Positions 1 through 11,303 of a stretch of DNA of 64,000 nt are shown here, in pieces (the first letter of the stretch is position 1; every line of letters starts with the position of its first letter). The notes below the pieces were generated by a model that worked only from the letters and a program-made list of their open reading frames with translations, made no database searches and was not told where the DNA came from. The DNA is taken from contig JAVGWX010000005.1 in NCBI GenBank assembly GCA_036924085.1, positions 78,776,047 to 78,840,046 of the forward strand, in the 5' to 3' direction. Both the position numbers and the translations under genes were made by a program. The DNA is from Ariolimax columbianus. Its lineage: Eukaryota; Mollusca; Gastropoda; Stylommatophora; Arionidae.

Positions 1-395
1 CTTAATTTTTTCGAAAAAAGCAGCCGTCATCCTGAGGCTGTCGACACTGCCATAGAGCTTGTCTAGTGTTGCCACTGATGATGGCCACATCTGCTCTCTC
101 TGATCCTCGTATGTCGGGCAGTTTTGCAGCAGATGTTAAGCGGTCATTTTCCCGGTACCACACGGGCATTCGTCAGTGCCACCTATCTTCAATTTGTTGA
201 ATAGGTGGTACCTAAGTCTATTGTGGCCAGTGCGAAGTCTGAAGACCACGACCTGCTCTCTTCTGTTCAACTGGTAATAGGCATCGTTTTTGGTGTACCC
301 AGTATGTTCGGTTTCCCATTTGGTCATGTGGTAATGCATTTGATGGTGTGCAATGTCAAGTGCTGAGGTAAAACAATTCTGAGGAGCCATTGGCA
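1..395 (-). mobile_element. LINE 3'-end fragment (C-terminal zinc knuckle), truncated by window edge
   Basis: The minus strand encodes the C-terminal part of a non-LTR retrotransposon ORF. It reads through MTKWETEHTGY and VVVFRLRTGHNRLRYH to a CPCGTGKMTA cysteine motif. The same region is present almost base for base on the plus strand at 54740-55070, where the knuckle continues as EHLLQNCP. In this copy the Glu codon after KMTA has become TAA, so the ORF is broken. The FRLRTGH plus Cys/His pattern is typical of the tail that follows the RNase H-like region in some LINEs. Homology fades near position 395 and the 3' tail lies outside the window. The clade is not assigned. Confidence 0.8.
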
Positions 396-429
396 GACTC
401 ACCATCGCCACTAACGTACGAGGCCTCAA

Positions 430-1478
430 GAGGAGTTATGTATCTGTCAATTCTGCCGTGTTTGTTTTGCAATATGGCAGGGGATATTGCTGAGTTGGAC
501 ACACTCTATTTTGTGCAATGTGGAGTTGGGCACCCAGAGAACAGTACAACGCTAAGTTTAGCATAGTGTATTGAGTTGGTACCGAGCCCTGGTGGTTTAT
601 CATCTCTGCCAGCCCATGTGGCTTTGAGAGAGTACCTCATCTATAGCTCTGCAATTTTTCAGTTTGAAAATCGGGCACGACACTCAGCTCAGTACAATGC
701 CAAGTTGATATGCGCTGTGTGATGCCGAGCTGGGACTTGAGTTTTGGTGATTTATAATAATATACAAATTTTAGATGCGAGAGTCTCTGTTTTGGGTTAC
801 CCACAGAAAGAGGGCGAGAGGCAGGTCAGACATTCATGAAAAGTGTGGAAGTTGAATCGGACATTAAGAAAACAGGGAAGTCGTGGGATTAACTGACACT
901 GTTGGTTCATGACAACACATTTTGACTGTTTTCTGTTGAGGGGGCTATGCTCCTCTGGAAGTTAAAAGATTATTGACTGACTGTTGGGTGAAATGGCATG
1001 CTTACAGTATTTATTATAGTTATAAATGCTTTATTGACACCACCTCCACACATATAATGGTTGTAGTGTATAACATACATCAATAAGTTAATTAAGGGCA
1101 ATGCTTCACAATCCAGATATCTTTACTTTACAACAGACAAACAACTGGAACCAAATAAGACGTAATACCTGGATATGCTTGTGCTGTCATTAAGGATGTA
1201 GTGTTAGGGATTTCATAATGTGTGATTGAGCTTTTTATGAGGTAGGGTAACCAGTTTCTTTCCTTGCTTCCTTAACTCTGTCATTTAAAGCTTGGTACAC
1301 TAGAGCATGATATTAGGATTAGATTACATACTGTCTCGTCGAGCACTCTGATGCTCAGTTGAATTATGACATTTGTATGACAATATTTCTCACTGCTATT
1401 ACTGCCTTGTGTAAGATAAGAATATTTGATATATGCAAATTGTAATAAAATGTGGGTTATATAACTTGATTTGTTTTG
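430..1478. other. No gene recognised; AT-rich intergenic DNA
   Basis: I see no coding region longer than chance and no host exon signal. Phrases such as 'gagttggacacactc' and 'gagttgggcaccc' recur loosely at 490-730, which suggests old repeat-derived DNA, but no family could be assigned. Confidence 0.5.
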
Positions 1479-1812
1479 TTGTTGATGAATGCCCATAATG
1501 AGTAAGTTACTCTTTTGTGTGCCCTGAAAAGGACATTAAGTAGCGGGTTACAGTAGCTTTCCTGACATCACAAGCATGCTGATGAAGGTGGACCGGGGTC
1601 CTCTAGGCAGTTGTGTTATACTTGGCTTAATCTGTGTGTTACTCACTACTACAGGGATCACGTCGATCCATCACCTCGTTAGCCAGGCTACCATGAAAAC
1701 AGCCCTTTCCAAGATGGGCTACTAGGAAGTCAAGGTGAGGGTTTTGGCCAGTATGTTTTGCTTTACCCTAACTAACATGTTTAATCAGTATATTTTGCCT
1801 GATCAGATGTTA
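1478..1812 (-). mobile_element. Dispersed repeat family B copy (SINE-like, CAACAAC-tailed)
   Basis: This is a diverged copy of a roughly 345-bp family that recurs at 4257, 7905, 23028, 39190, 44346 and 55376. Shared blocks include 'gagtaagtt(t)actctttt', 'ccctgaaaaggacattaag', 'catgctgatgaaggtgga' and 'atcacgtcgatcca'. Read on the minus strand it ends in a CAACAAC-type tail (seen here as 'gttttgttgttg' at the left edge). No protein is encoded. The full-length copy at 44346-44692 has an 11-bp target duplication, so the family is retrotransposed or otherwise mobile. Confidence 0.75.
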
Positions 1813-2327
1813 TTAGTCTTCCTCCCCATCCCTTGATTTAATTGTTATGAATGTTTATTGAATTATAATATTCCAGTTGTATAGCCATGTGATGAAACTG
1901 AACAAATATTGCCCAACTGAAATGTTTAGAACACACGTTTTGCATAATTGACATCCCTGCACTGTCAGTAGATCAAAGGGTATATTTCTCCTTTCAGCAA
2001 ATGGTGATGGATATAGATGATTTCAGTAGCTCACTGGTTGTACACACTCTGTCTTCTCAGATGCTTGACTCATGTTTGATTAAACTCCTGAAGTCTGCAT
2101 ATGGCCAATTTATAAATTGTAATTCCATCATCTAATAGACAATCATTGATTCATCTAAGCTCAGATTCTTATCCCTATCTAATGCCCACACTAAAGGGCA
2201 CCGACTTGATACTGTCATGGAATATTCTAACTTTGATGTCAATCTTATCTCTCAGGATCTCCATATGTTGTTTAGTGTCAGAAATACCATTCTTGCCTTT
2301 CCAATTCTGGTCTTTATATCTGCATGT

Positions 2328-2679
2328 GGGATCAAGATACTGAGCAGTGCATGAGCTGCAGTGACCCAAAGTTGACTGCTAGTGTCAGGGCCAGTGAACC
2401 AGAGCTGCCAAGATCCTTCTACACCTCCACGTGGTGATCCTGAATAACAGGCTGCAACAGAGCAGACTGGCTAAGGAGAAGGGACCGGAAAGGGAAGGCT
2501 AACCCGGTACTCAAAAATGCCTGCTGAAGTCAGATGTGTCAGACCAAAAGATGCAAATATCGCAGCCAAGCTGTATTTTGACACAATGCATTCTGTTCTC
2601 CAGACTACATCCTGCTACTTGCAAAGCCCTTTTCAGGGCTTGGTAGCGGGAGATTGTGAATGAATGAAGAAGAAGACAA
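2328..2679 (+). mobile_element. Family C long SINE-like element
   Basis: This is a long copy of family C. It starts GGGATCAAGATACTGAGCAG, contains the conserved 'ccagtgaaccagagctgcc' and 'gatgtgtcagaccaaaag' blocks, and has the 3' stem 'aaagcccttttcagggctt'. It ends with 'gattgtgaatgaatgaagaagaag'-type sequence (broken here for length: GATTGTGAATGAATG then AAGAAGAAG). The short direct repeat ATATCTGCA occurs at 2316-2324 and 2680-2688 and may be the target duplication, although three extra bases precede the element start. No ORF. Confidence 0.85.
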
Positions 2680-2689
2680 ATATCTGCAA

Positions 2690-2775
2690 TAAATAAGATG
2701 TGGCCTTGTGCAATAAAGTCTCTAACACTTCATCCCTGACAGCAATGTCTGCTATAGGATTATCTTTACCACTCG
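2690..2775 (+). mobile_element. Family F SINE 3' fragment
   Basis: The segment 'aagtctctaacacttcatcc' followed by 'agcaatgtctgctatagga' also occurs at 29390-29440 and 49738-49785. There it forms the 3' end of a tRNA-derived element. Here only the 3' portion is visible. Confidence 0.55.
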
Positions 2776-2999
2776 GATCAGAGGTACAAACATGCTCAGC
2801 TTAGAAAGTCACTTACCCATGAGATGTTTTAGAACACTGATTTGAAATTTCTGTGTTCTGAAAATAATGCTGGGGCCTCTGCAATATTCTGGTTTGGATT
2901 ACAGAACATGTTTAATGTACACGCATGAAGTAGGCCATTAGGAATACAATAGACAAACAGAAGCATAACAATTATATTTGTATCAGAATGTGACATTCA

Positions 3000-3600
3000 G
3001 TTGTGAATATATTTCCATCAAAAGTTACAATGTTCATTTTGCTTAACAAAATTTATCATTTAAAAAATCCCACTTATTTTAACACATATCAAATGTAAAT
3101 TGTTTTCTTTTGTGCTGAATGTTGCTTGTCCTATCTTTGATTTAGGACCTACATTTGTCCTTTGTTACTGTTGTTTGTTATAAAACTGTATTCTGATGTT
3201 TACTATAACAACAAATAGCAAATCAGCATTTAATAACATTCATTTGATTATGAGGCACACATTTTAATCATTTTTTTAAACGATTATCATCAATAGTAGA
3301 AACACTTTATCAGTTTAAAGGGTGATTTAAAAACAAAACATGACAAATGCACATGAATATCTCATTTCCTTAATAATGTCAAACCCATTCACATAAAGAT
3401 AATAAACATAAGGAAGCGTAAATATATTCAGGAAATTGTGAGAACAAATGAAAATAAGAATACAATCGCAGCATAAAACTAAAAACATGAAGCAGTTTCC
3501 TCAGAACAAACTTTGGAATGTAAGGTAAGAAAATGTAATTTAATTTAAAAGAAAAAAGAAGAGCATATTAGTCATGCAGAACAAAATAAGGCCTGCTCTT
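3000..3600. other. AT-rich intergenic stretch, nothing recognised
   Basis: Very AT-rich DNA with no ORF of interest, no splice-bounded exon I can support and no repeat shared with other parts of the window. Confidence 0.5.
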
Positions 3601-3624
3601 GTCTTTCAAGGCTTCTTCTATATC

Positions 3625-4175
3625 TCATGGTTATCGAGATGTAAGGCACTCACCTCTCAAAGCAATGAACGGGAACCAGAATGGGTTTTTTTTTGGTGTG
3701 CGTTCGCCTTATTTCTTTAATTCCCAAGGCGGTGTGTGTTGCACTGTGTTTTTATTTTGCGCCTGTTGGCCCAGTGCATCCGACTTCAGCATGCATGTTA
3801 TGTAAGGGTCTGCTTCCTCCTGCATTTTCTAAGGGTTTGCTTCCCCGGGGTAACGGCCGGTGCTGTGTTGGGGATCGAACCCAGCACCTTCTGGTTGTGA
3901 CCCGTGTCACTTAACCACTAGGCCACGCCGTCTCCTACCAGAATGGGTTTGAGCCCCGCAGGTTTCAAGCCTGCATCCTGAATTACCTCAGTCATCTTGA
4001 CATGGCTTGCCATTAGTCCAAGGTAGTTCAGGATCAGGGAGTGAGGTTGATGACCAGCACAGCTTCTTCCTCCCTATACAGGTCATGTCACATCATCAAG
4101 ACAAAAGTGTCTGATGATGTCGCCATCGTTGCTTGCGATGGGCAACTAACTTTTGTTAAATATCTCATGGGCAGA
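3625..4175 (+). mobile_element. tRNA-derived SINE, split by a younger SINE
   Basis: A tRNA-like head is visible when the insert at 3689-3936 is ignored. It has an A-box-like 'tggttatcgagatgtaaggc' and a B-box-like 'gggtttgagcccc' that completes after the insertion. The body after 3951 runs 'gcaggtttcaagcctgcatc' and on to about 4175. The right limit is uncertain. The element was present before the family A SINE landed in its B box. Confidence 0.6.
3689..3936 (-). mobile_element. Family A tRNA-derived SINE, full length with 14-bp target duplication
   Basis: Read on the minus strand it begins GGAGACGGCGTGGCCTAGTG and carries an A box (TGGCCTAGTGGTTAAG) and a B box (GGGTTCGATCCCC). Both are pol III internal promoter elements of tRNA ancestry. 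The body ends in a short A-rich tail. The 14-bp sequence ACCAGAATGGGTTT flanks it exactly at 3675-3688 and 3937-3950, a textbook target-site duplication. Other copies are at 11897, about 21090 and about 34857. Confidence 0.92.
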
Positions 4176-4256
4176 ACTCAACTAGATAGCCCACAATAAG
4201 AACTGGTAGACTGATAATTGCAGTCCTATGTTACTGTTCTATTAACAGACCCATAG

Positions 4257-4603
4257 GGGAACTGAGATGCTAGTCCAGTCAGGCACAACATACTGACCAG
4301 GATGTCATGTCAGGGTCAAGCACAATGCACTGACCGAGATCATAATCTCTCTTGTAGCGTTCCCTGGAAACAGGCAGTTTTCAAAGCAGTCTGGCTGGCG
4401 AGATGTGGATCAATGTGATCCCCATAGTGGTGGGCACCACGCAGATGAAGCCAAGCATAGCACAACCTCCTGGAGGACCGCTGTCCACCTTCATCAGCAT
4501 GCTCGGGATGTGAGGAAAGCTACTACAACCCGCCACTTGACGCCCTTTTCAGGATGCACAAAAGGGTAAACTTACTCATTGTAGGCATTAAACAACAGAC
4601 TCA
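4257..4603 (+). mobile_element. Family B SINE-like element
   Basis: Near-complete copy in the sense orientation. It starts 'ggggaactgagatgctagtc', runs through 'tcaggcacaacatactgacc', 'ggaaacaggcag' and 'tcatcagcatgctcgggatg', and ends '...gtaggcattaaacaacag'. The CAACA tail sits at the right end as expected. No ORF. Confidence 0.82.
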
Positions 4604-4700
4604 TAGCTACTCAAATGGCAAAGAGTGTGGTTACTGGTTCCCATAGCCTGCTGGTTGTACATACTCCTCCATCCTCTCAGGTGTCCCTTCCTGCTCGTCT
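4604..4700. mobile_element. Family D/G fragment
   Basis: The phrase 'cctgctggttgtacatactc' directly abuts family B. It matches the D portion of the longer elements at 35145 and 43305. Only a short piece remains. Confidence 0.4.
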
Positions 4701-4919
4701 TATATTTTTATTTAAAAACTAACTCTACAGTCTGGTATATCAGACATAACATTTACATCTATTTACTGTAATATGCTCTTGAGGCCACCACTGCATCAGG
4801 CCTCTATGTGCTGGAAATACAGAGGCTAAATATATGGGCAATGCTGGGAGAGAAATCTACAATCATATTTCAGTCAACATCAACCTCCTGAAAAAGAGAG
4901 ATCAAAGCACCATTTTCTA

Positions 4920-5340
4920 ACTTCACACTCAACACATACAACTTAAGTCAATTGAACAGAATCCAACGACAACATACTATAGAGTACCGGCTGTGCACAC
5001 ATCCCTATGAAACTTGAACACCATCTTTATGATTGTCCTGTGCTTGACGGTGTTAGGAAAGAGCTTCTGCCTCCGAGGTCAGACAAATGGAACATGTTGT
5101 GCGGAACTAATAACAGCTTACAAACACTTGCATATACCACTATATGGCATTGGGTCAAAGGGCAGGAGACCACAGGCTGCTGGATCAATAACCAATCAAC
5201 CAAGAATATATGTGCTTTTGTAATTGTGGGTTGGTGGGGTCTGTGGCATTTTGTTAGACGTGATGAGGTTGCCAAGTTAGATATGATGAGGTTGCCAGAC
5301 TCGTACACAATCTTCCTTAATCACTTTTTTAAACCTTGAA
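4920..5340 (+). pseudogene. LINE C-terminal fragment with zinc knuckle
   Basis: The plus strand encodes a degraded LINE tail. Around 4985-5010 a frame reads RLCTHPYE, and from 5007 another reads KLEHHLYDCPVLDGVRKELL. Together they give the C-x2/3-C ... EHHL-x3-C pattern found after the RNase H-like domain of several LINEs. The two halves are in different frames, so there is at least one frameshift. The 110-codon open frame from 5007 to 5339 is therefore not a host gene. Related tails occur at 9126-9456, 28545-28720 and 54685-55107. Confidence 0.7.
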
Positions 5341-6100
5341 TAGTAGGAATATTGGTTCTATTCTTTGCTCCCCATCACTGCTGATACAATGAGAAAACAT
5401 GCTATGCCTCAAACCTTCATCCAAATCAGAACTAAAATCACTGAACTCTAGGCAGACCCATAAGTGCTCAGTCTCTATGGCAACATAACATCAGTTTAAA
5501 CAAAAATTATTTCTTCATATTGTTTACTAAGACAGAGTGCATTGTGCTGTTTTATGCCATACTGCTTAGTACATCTGACTTCAGCACAAATTTTTAAAAT
5601 AGGTTCACAACCCATAGAGGTATGACTTTTTGCCTGTTCATGAATCCGAAGACATGCAAACTTGTGAGGCCTCCATAGGGTATTGTGCTGATAGTTTCTA
5701 TAGCTAGTTGTGTGTACACACTCCTGCTCCTGACATTGAAAGCACTCATAGTGAGCACATTACATATGTACATTAGCTACATATTGACATTTATCAAAGA
5801 CTGGCCTTTTGAATGACACTGTAATTGATGATTTATAAATTTGCAAACTGCATGAGTTCTAAATCAAAAGTAGGTCAAGTTGGGGTAGGGATGGAGCAGG
5901 AGTGTGTACAACCAGTGAACTATGAGTATTTAAACCGTGTTTGAATTGTTGAAAGAGACTGAGCACCTATGGGACTGCCTGTTGTTCACTGATATCAATT
6001 CTGTTAAACAATAGAACATAACTTTATCTGCCCTTTCAAGAAGACCCTCCAGGTTCAAAGTCTAATAAATTTTTAATGCTTGGCACATAATAGTGACTGC
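5340..6100. mobile_element. Diverged family D/G pieces in intergenic DNA
   Basis: Several short blocks match the D/G family, including 'ggcagacccataagtgctca' (about 5453), 'tagttgtgtgtacacactcc' (about 5705) and 'gactgagcacctatgggact' (about 5960). They lie in both orientations and are too eroded to bound. No coding region was seen. Confidence 0.4.
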
Positions 6101-7157
6101 ATGTGTACGCACACAATCTCTACTCTGTCATTGAACATTTTGTCGGTATAAACACCTTTTTCTTGCCAGCTGGAATATGCAGAGCTGTGCATGACCTAGT
6201 TTGTCGTCATCATCACTAATATGTATCACATGACATTTCTAGCACAAATTGATGAATAAAATTATTATCATATATAAAAATAATGCTACATAATTCATGA
6301 ATAATGTGAAACATAATTATTATCATCAAAAAGAGTACAAACATACATCTGTGATAAGAGGGATTTTAAAAAATACATCTGCTAAAAAGAAAATTTTTTA
6401 ATTGCGGTATAAAAATATCTCTTCAAATGGTTGCGTGATGAACAAATATTTTAACGAAAAGCGTTAGTTTTGAAAAGAGTTATTTAAAAAAATAAAATTT
6501 TAAAGGCTTGTAAAAACCATTTTTTTTATTGGGTTCCTGAAACACATCTTTTATAAATGCTATCTAAAATGATGTCATTTGTCCAAATTTTGAAGTCTGC
6601 CATGAGGATTTCAAGTTTCCCCCCCAGTTTTGTCACTATGCAATGTGCAAACTTGGTTTTGAAAAAACAACATCTGCTGCTAATTGAAATAACCTAGACA
6701 TTACCGAGGTTTGAATCAGTGTCTCCTAATAAATTTATATGCTAACTACTCTGCCACAATTGCACCCCTCAAACGTAAAATATGCAGATATATCTCTCCT
6801 CTTATAATAAGATTGTTAAAATTAATTCTGCCAATATTTTTGTTTTATGTAGATATTCATCTCAAGTATACAACGGCAAAACCAATTTGACATTCTCTAG
6901 CTGTAAAGAGGGCTTTTAATACTGAAAAACAAGTATATTTTTATAACAACAAAATACTTATAGATAATTGCATGACAAAGATGAGTTCTTACAGTGGAAA
7001 ACAGACTGCAAGGACGGATTTTGATTAATGGATTTAGTATGGCAATAAGAAGGCACTAGGTACAAATGTAAAAAAAAAAGCAGCAATCAAGAATTAATCA
7101 AATCTGGCCACAACCACGGCAGTAAATATAATATGAGCACAAACATAATGAAATAAC
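6100..7157. other. AT-rich intergenic DNA with one tRNA-like head
   Basis: On the minus strand at about 6700-6775 a tRNA-like segment is visible. It has an A-box-like 'tgtggcagagtagttagcat' and a B-box-like 'gattcaaacctcgg', probably the head of an old SINE rather than a tRNA gene, because no clean cloverleaf forms. The rest is AT-rich with homopolymer runs and no gene. Confidence 0.4.
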
Positions 7158-7665
7158 AGGTTTTGTAGTTGAGCAGAAAACATGCTCCCATCAGAGACAT
7201 ATTATAGATGAACAGAAACAAAGGGAATAGTTGAACAATATGTTCCTATCTGAGACATATTATAGATGATCAGAAACAAAGGGAGTTGTTGAACAATATG
7301 TTCCTATCTGAGACATATTATAGATAAGCAGAGACAGGGAATTGATGAACAATATGTTCCTATCTGAGACATATTGTAGATGATCAGAAACTAAAAGAAT
7401 TGTTGAACAATATGCTTCTATGTGAGACATATAGATAAGCAGAGACAGGGAATAGTTGAACAATATGTTCCTATCTGAGACATATTGTAGATGATCAGAA
7501 ACTAAAAGAATTGTTGAACAATATGCTTCTATGTGAGACATATTATAGATAAGCAGAGACAGGAAATAGTTGAACAATATGTTCCTATCTGAGACATATT
7601 ATAGATGATCAGAAACAAACGGAGTTGTTGAACAATATGCTCTCATTAGAGACATAGTATAGATG
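7158..7665. repeat. Minisatellite, about 58-bp unit
   Basis: The unit 'gttgaacaatatgttcctat' 'ctgagacatattatagatga' 'tcagaaacaaaggga' is repeated about eight to nine times. There are two alternating variants (one with 'aagcagagacaggga', one with 'gatcagaaactaaaag'). The 105-codon minus-strand ORF here is a by-product of the repeat. Confidence 0.9.
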
Positions 7666-7904
7666 AAAGAGGAAAGGTCCTATGAAGGGAAGAGAGGATA
7701 GGTCAAGATCACATCTTAGGCCATCAGCAGCAGACGATGTTCAGGCTATAGGTTCTACTATGCAGGTCAGCTGGAGTTAATGCTTTTCGCTTTGTTTCAA
7801 TTTCATCTTAGAACTCCTGATGCAAACCAGGATGTTGTTCCTGTCGATTCATCACCATTGTTTTGTCTCAAAGCCCTTTTCATCATTGAGGAAATGATGA
7901 AGTT

Positions 7905-8250
7905 AGGAAATTAAGACGTCTGGTCAGACACAACATACTGATCAGATATATTAGTTAGGGTCGGGCAAAACTTACTGGCCAAGACCCTCATCTCGGCTTC
8001 CATGCAGCCCTTCCTAGAAACAGGCTGTTTTCACGACAGCCTAGCTAACAAGGTGAGTGATCGACGTAATCCCCATAGTATTGAGTGACACACAGATGAA
8101 GCCAAGCATAGCACAACCGCCTGGAGGACCCCAGTCCACCTTCATAAGCATGCTCGGGATGTGAGGAAAGCTATGACAACCAGCCACTTAACGTCCTTTT
8201 TAGGGCGCACAAAAGAGTAATCCTATTCATTGTGGGCATTCAACAACAAC
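7905..8250 (+). mobile_element. Family B SINE-like element
   Basis: Sense copy running from 'gtctggtcagacacaacata' to 'gggcattcaacaacaacag'. It shares all the internal blocks of the other B copies. Its CAACAACAAC tail directly abuts the piggyBac-like relic that follows. Confidence 0.85.
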
Positions 8251-8261
8251 AGCAATGGAGG

Positions 8262-9125
8262 AGGTAATAGTGTCTATCAATGACTATGCTGATACGCTCT
8301 GTGAATCCAAAATGACAACAGCCTCTGCAAGATCAGTTTATTGCAAGTGGTACCCCATCACACTTCCGGATCTTTATCCATTTTTATTGCCATGGGCTCT
8401 CCATTTTTATTGCCATGGGCATTAAAAAAAACCAAAAGTGAGTGATTACTGGTCACTGGAATAATACATGCATACTCCCTGGTTCAAACAGGTGATGAAA
8501 AGGAGAGATTCCAAGTTTTGTATCACACCATGTTCCATGTTTGTGATATTGATGCTATTGGAAACGCAGAGATTGAGCCATTCATGCAGAAGAAGTAGCA
8601 TGTCCTTTGAAGAATGTCTCTTCTTACAACCGCCAGCCTTTTTGGCGTGTATAAGTTTCTTGGCAGGTGTTCAGTATGCCATTACTTTCTATACGTGGAG
8701 GAGAATTTGCACAGAAAAAAACCCGTGTCTGCCAAACTGGACGAGGCAGGAATCGAACTCGTTATGCTGGGATTGTGAAACTAAGCGAGTTTCACCTCTA
8801 GGCCACGCTGCATTCATGCAGAAGATGTTGAAAAATTATCAACAGGCATACTATCCTTTCAAAGATATTTTTGTGTGGATGAAATGGTCATTGCTGGAAA
8901 GGAAGGCGGGCACACAAAATGTTAAATGCATGTAAACTCCCCATAATACCACATCAAAACCTTCAACCTTTGTGATAGCAGGACTAGCTATGCCTACAAC
9001 ATATTGGTTTATTACAGTACCAACACATCCTATAGCCCAGAACTGAATGAAGGAAGCCAACAAGCCATTAAAGTATTTGATAGAATGTTAAAATCATCTG
9101 GCAAAGGTCAGCACATTTATGCTAC
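8262..9125 (+). pseudogene. piggyBac-like transposase relic
   Basis: Short frames resemble the DDE_Tnp_1_7 (piggyBac) fold in the right order. KKPKVSDYW and HTPWFKQVMKR (8420-8510) are followed by GNAEIEPFMQK (about 8560). After an interrupting SINE come MLKNYQQAYYPFKD, FVDEMVIAGK (about 8870) and NLCDSRTSYAYNILVYY (about 8968-9015). The last visible phrase is GKGQHIYA (about 9120). In piggyBac proteins this sits just before the second catalytic Asp (DNFYTS), and here LINE sequence replaces it. The VDE near 8877 corresponds to the first catalytic Asp region. Frames change at least three times and a 22-bp stretch is duplicated near 8385-8430, so it is dead. Confidence 0.72.
8594..8810 (-). mobile_element. 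tRNA-derived SINE inside the piggyBac relic, 15-bp target duplication
   Basis: Read on the minus strand it starts GCAGCGTGGCCTAGAGGTGA (A box) and contains GAGTTCGATTCCTGCC (B box), then an unrelated body of about 140 bp. CATTCATGCAGAAGA occurs at 8579-8593 and 8811-8825 on both sides. Removing the insert brings the piggyBac-like reading frame back together (GNAEIEPFMQK to MLKNYQQ). The tRNA-like head differs from family A. Confidence 0.88.
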
Positions 9126-9456
9126 CATATGTTTGATCTTCAAGCTGAGAACAGGCCATGCCCCTCTCAACAATAGATTAGACCCACTACGTGAACCAAA
9201 CTGCAGATTCTGCCATGACCACGAGGAGTCAGTTGAACATCTCCTGACTTTGTGCCCCGGACTGACCGATCTGCGGAACCTGCTGCTACCACCACGCCAT
9301 ACCATACACAACACACTCTACACATCCCTACAACATTTGAGGAGGACATGTGCTTTTGTCCAGGAGGCATTGGGCTGTCAATGGCTGTCAGCTCACAGCT
9401 ATAGGGATTATATCATCATCATGCTGACAGATATTATACTAGCTTCCAGTTGTTAG
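9126..9456 (+). pseudogene. 5'-truncated LINE C-terminal fragment
   Basis: The plus-strand ORF that starts at 9004 is a chimera. Up to about 9125 it is piggyBac-like. From IFKLRTGHAPLNNRL onward it is a LINE tail, with CRFCHDHEESVEHLLTLCP forming the C-x2-C...H-x4-C knuckle. It ends at a stop at 9454-9456. The junction falls within one open frame by chance. The 3' tail and target duplication are not clear. Confidence 0.75.
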
Positions 9457-9479
9457 AATATCTAACTTCATTCAATAGA

Positions 9480-11008
9480 CGTACAAGGAAGTGGTGGAAG
9501 ATGATTTTTTAAAATGAACTTTTGAAATCACACAGTGAAAAGCATTTCTCTTGTTTGCAGTCCCAAGGCAAGCAAATGCAAAAATACAAAGCCAGGTGCA
9601 GTTCAAGAATCATCTAATGGCTGAGCTGTCCCTTGCTGCTACTGTGGATTACTAGACCAACCTCCATCAATTAGGGAAAGTCCAGTTCCAGGTAAATGCA
9701 AACACATCATTAAAACATCCAAACTCCAATGTGTGTGCATAGTCTGTATGTAGTACCTCTCAAGCAAGGGTGGGGACAACATTTTAACGTGAAGGGTGCA
9801 AGGATCATCTATTCTCCATCCCAATAATTGCTTTGCAAAGTTTTACTCCAAAAATTGAATACTAAATAAGTGATTCTGTACTTACACGTAGTTTCACTTT
9901 TCCTTGTCTATGGGGCTTTGTTTTTCAAGATGTGTTGTACAATTGTCAAAGCTGATAAAAACAGCTAAATTTTTCCTGGTATGTGTATATATGGATATAC
10001 TTTGATAATGTGGTTTTACAAGTTCCAGTTTTATGTGAGGCTTTCAATATTGAAGTAAGTGCAAAACTTTTAAAATAATTTTTTCAGTTATATTTTTTTA
10101 AGTTTTTAAGGTTGTTTTTTCATATGATACATCCATTCAAATTTATAATTGAACATTTAAATAATATATTGATATAGCATACAGCAATAACATTTCTGAA
10201 CATTTTAATATATCAACCTTTATCGCAGCACTATACATAAATGAATTAGGTTAAAATCATTAACATGTCACAACTTAAAAATTCATTCCAAAAACTGAGC
10301 ACATAAAAACATGATTTTTCAGTGTCCAAACTAAGAGTTAACCCTTTACCGTCTAATTTGACGCTGTTCAAAATTGCACAAAAATATCAGTTGTGTCCGA
10401 TTGATTGAAATCTACAAATTTAGCACGTCATTTAGTTAAGACGTTTCAAGTTTTGAAATAACCTAAATCACTTTCCAACAATCTGGTACATGCCCAACTT
10501 TCATTAAACGAAGAAGTTTCTTCTGTTGGTGGATATATATATTTCCTGTGAACTTCTAATTCTGTGCGATGGAAACGACTTATTATTTATCAGATCAATG
10601 GTTGTGCATCAGGATTATATGTGGATATTCAATACAAGTCGAATTCACACTCTGGCCTTGAAACAGATGACAGCGAGAGGGAATAAAGCAACAATGTCAA
10701 CATGTGTGATGAGTAAAAATGATTACCGCTTTCAATCACAATTTTAGCTAAATTTGTTTAATAATAAATGAATTTTATTTTTTTAAACCTATTTGACATA
10801 CAGAGTCACATCACTTGCCTTAGGTACTCATCTAAAAAAAGATTCGGCTGAACTGTTAAGAGTTGAAAAGCTGATAAAATTAGTTCAATATGTGTCTGGA
10901 AAATCTAATAACATACTGGTTTATACTTTTTCATGCACAGTTTTTCCGTCTTTATGACTGTTTTTATTGTTTTGGTGTATGGATATTTATTTGGTACAGA
11001 AATTGACA
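9480..11008. other. Intergenic DNA, nothing recognised
   Basis: AT-rich DNA with short chance ORFs (for example 10526-10747). No splice-bounded conserved exon, no repeat shared with the rest of the window and no terminal inverted repeats were noticed. Confidence 0.5.
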
Positions 11009-11262
11009 TGTACGAGGGCAAGTCAACAAACAGGTCACAAATGATTTTTAAAAACAAATCAAAATAACATACAATCTTGAAAACTATTTATTTTTGCACA
11101 TGCATTGTCCCTTATTTCTCAATACAATTTCCACCAAACATTGATACACTTATCCCATCACTTTATCAGTGCAAGGACAGGTTCATTGGGTTAATTTTCC
11201 GATTGTCAGTCTCAGTTGTCTGTGAGCATGCATTCCAGAAATTCAATTGACCGTGTATTATG
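11009..11262 (-). mobile_element. mariner-family transposon 3' end
   Basis: The terminus TACGAGGGCAAGTCAACAAA at 11011 resembles the TA-flanked terminal inverted repeat of mariner-type elements. The minus strand just inside it reads DGISVSMFGGNCIEK, similar to the usual mariner transposase C-terminus (WDKC...GGNY-EK). The 5' part is missing. The other mariner relic (46100-47130) has a similar TACGAGGGTGATT end. Confidence 0.55.
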
Positions 11263-11303
11263 CTATAGACCAATTCATGTGAACAAATGCAGTTGCTACA
11301 TTG

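Noticed and set aside
3689..3936. A functional tRNA gene
   Set aside because: It has A and B boxes but no complete cloverleaf. It is a 248-bp SINE with target duplications and several sister copies.
8468..8935. 155-codon single protein
   Set aside because: It crosses a SINE insertion and changes between piggyBac-like and SINE sequence.
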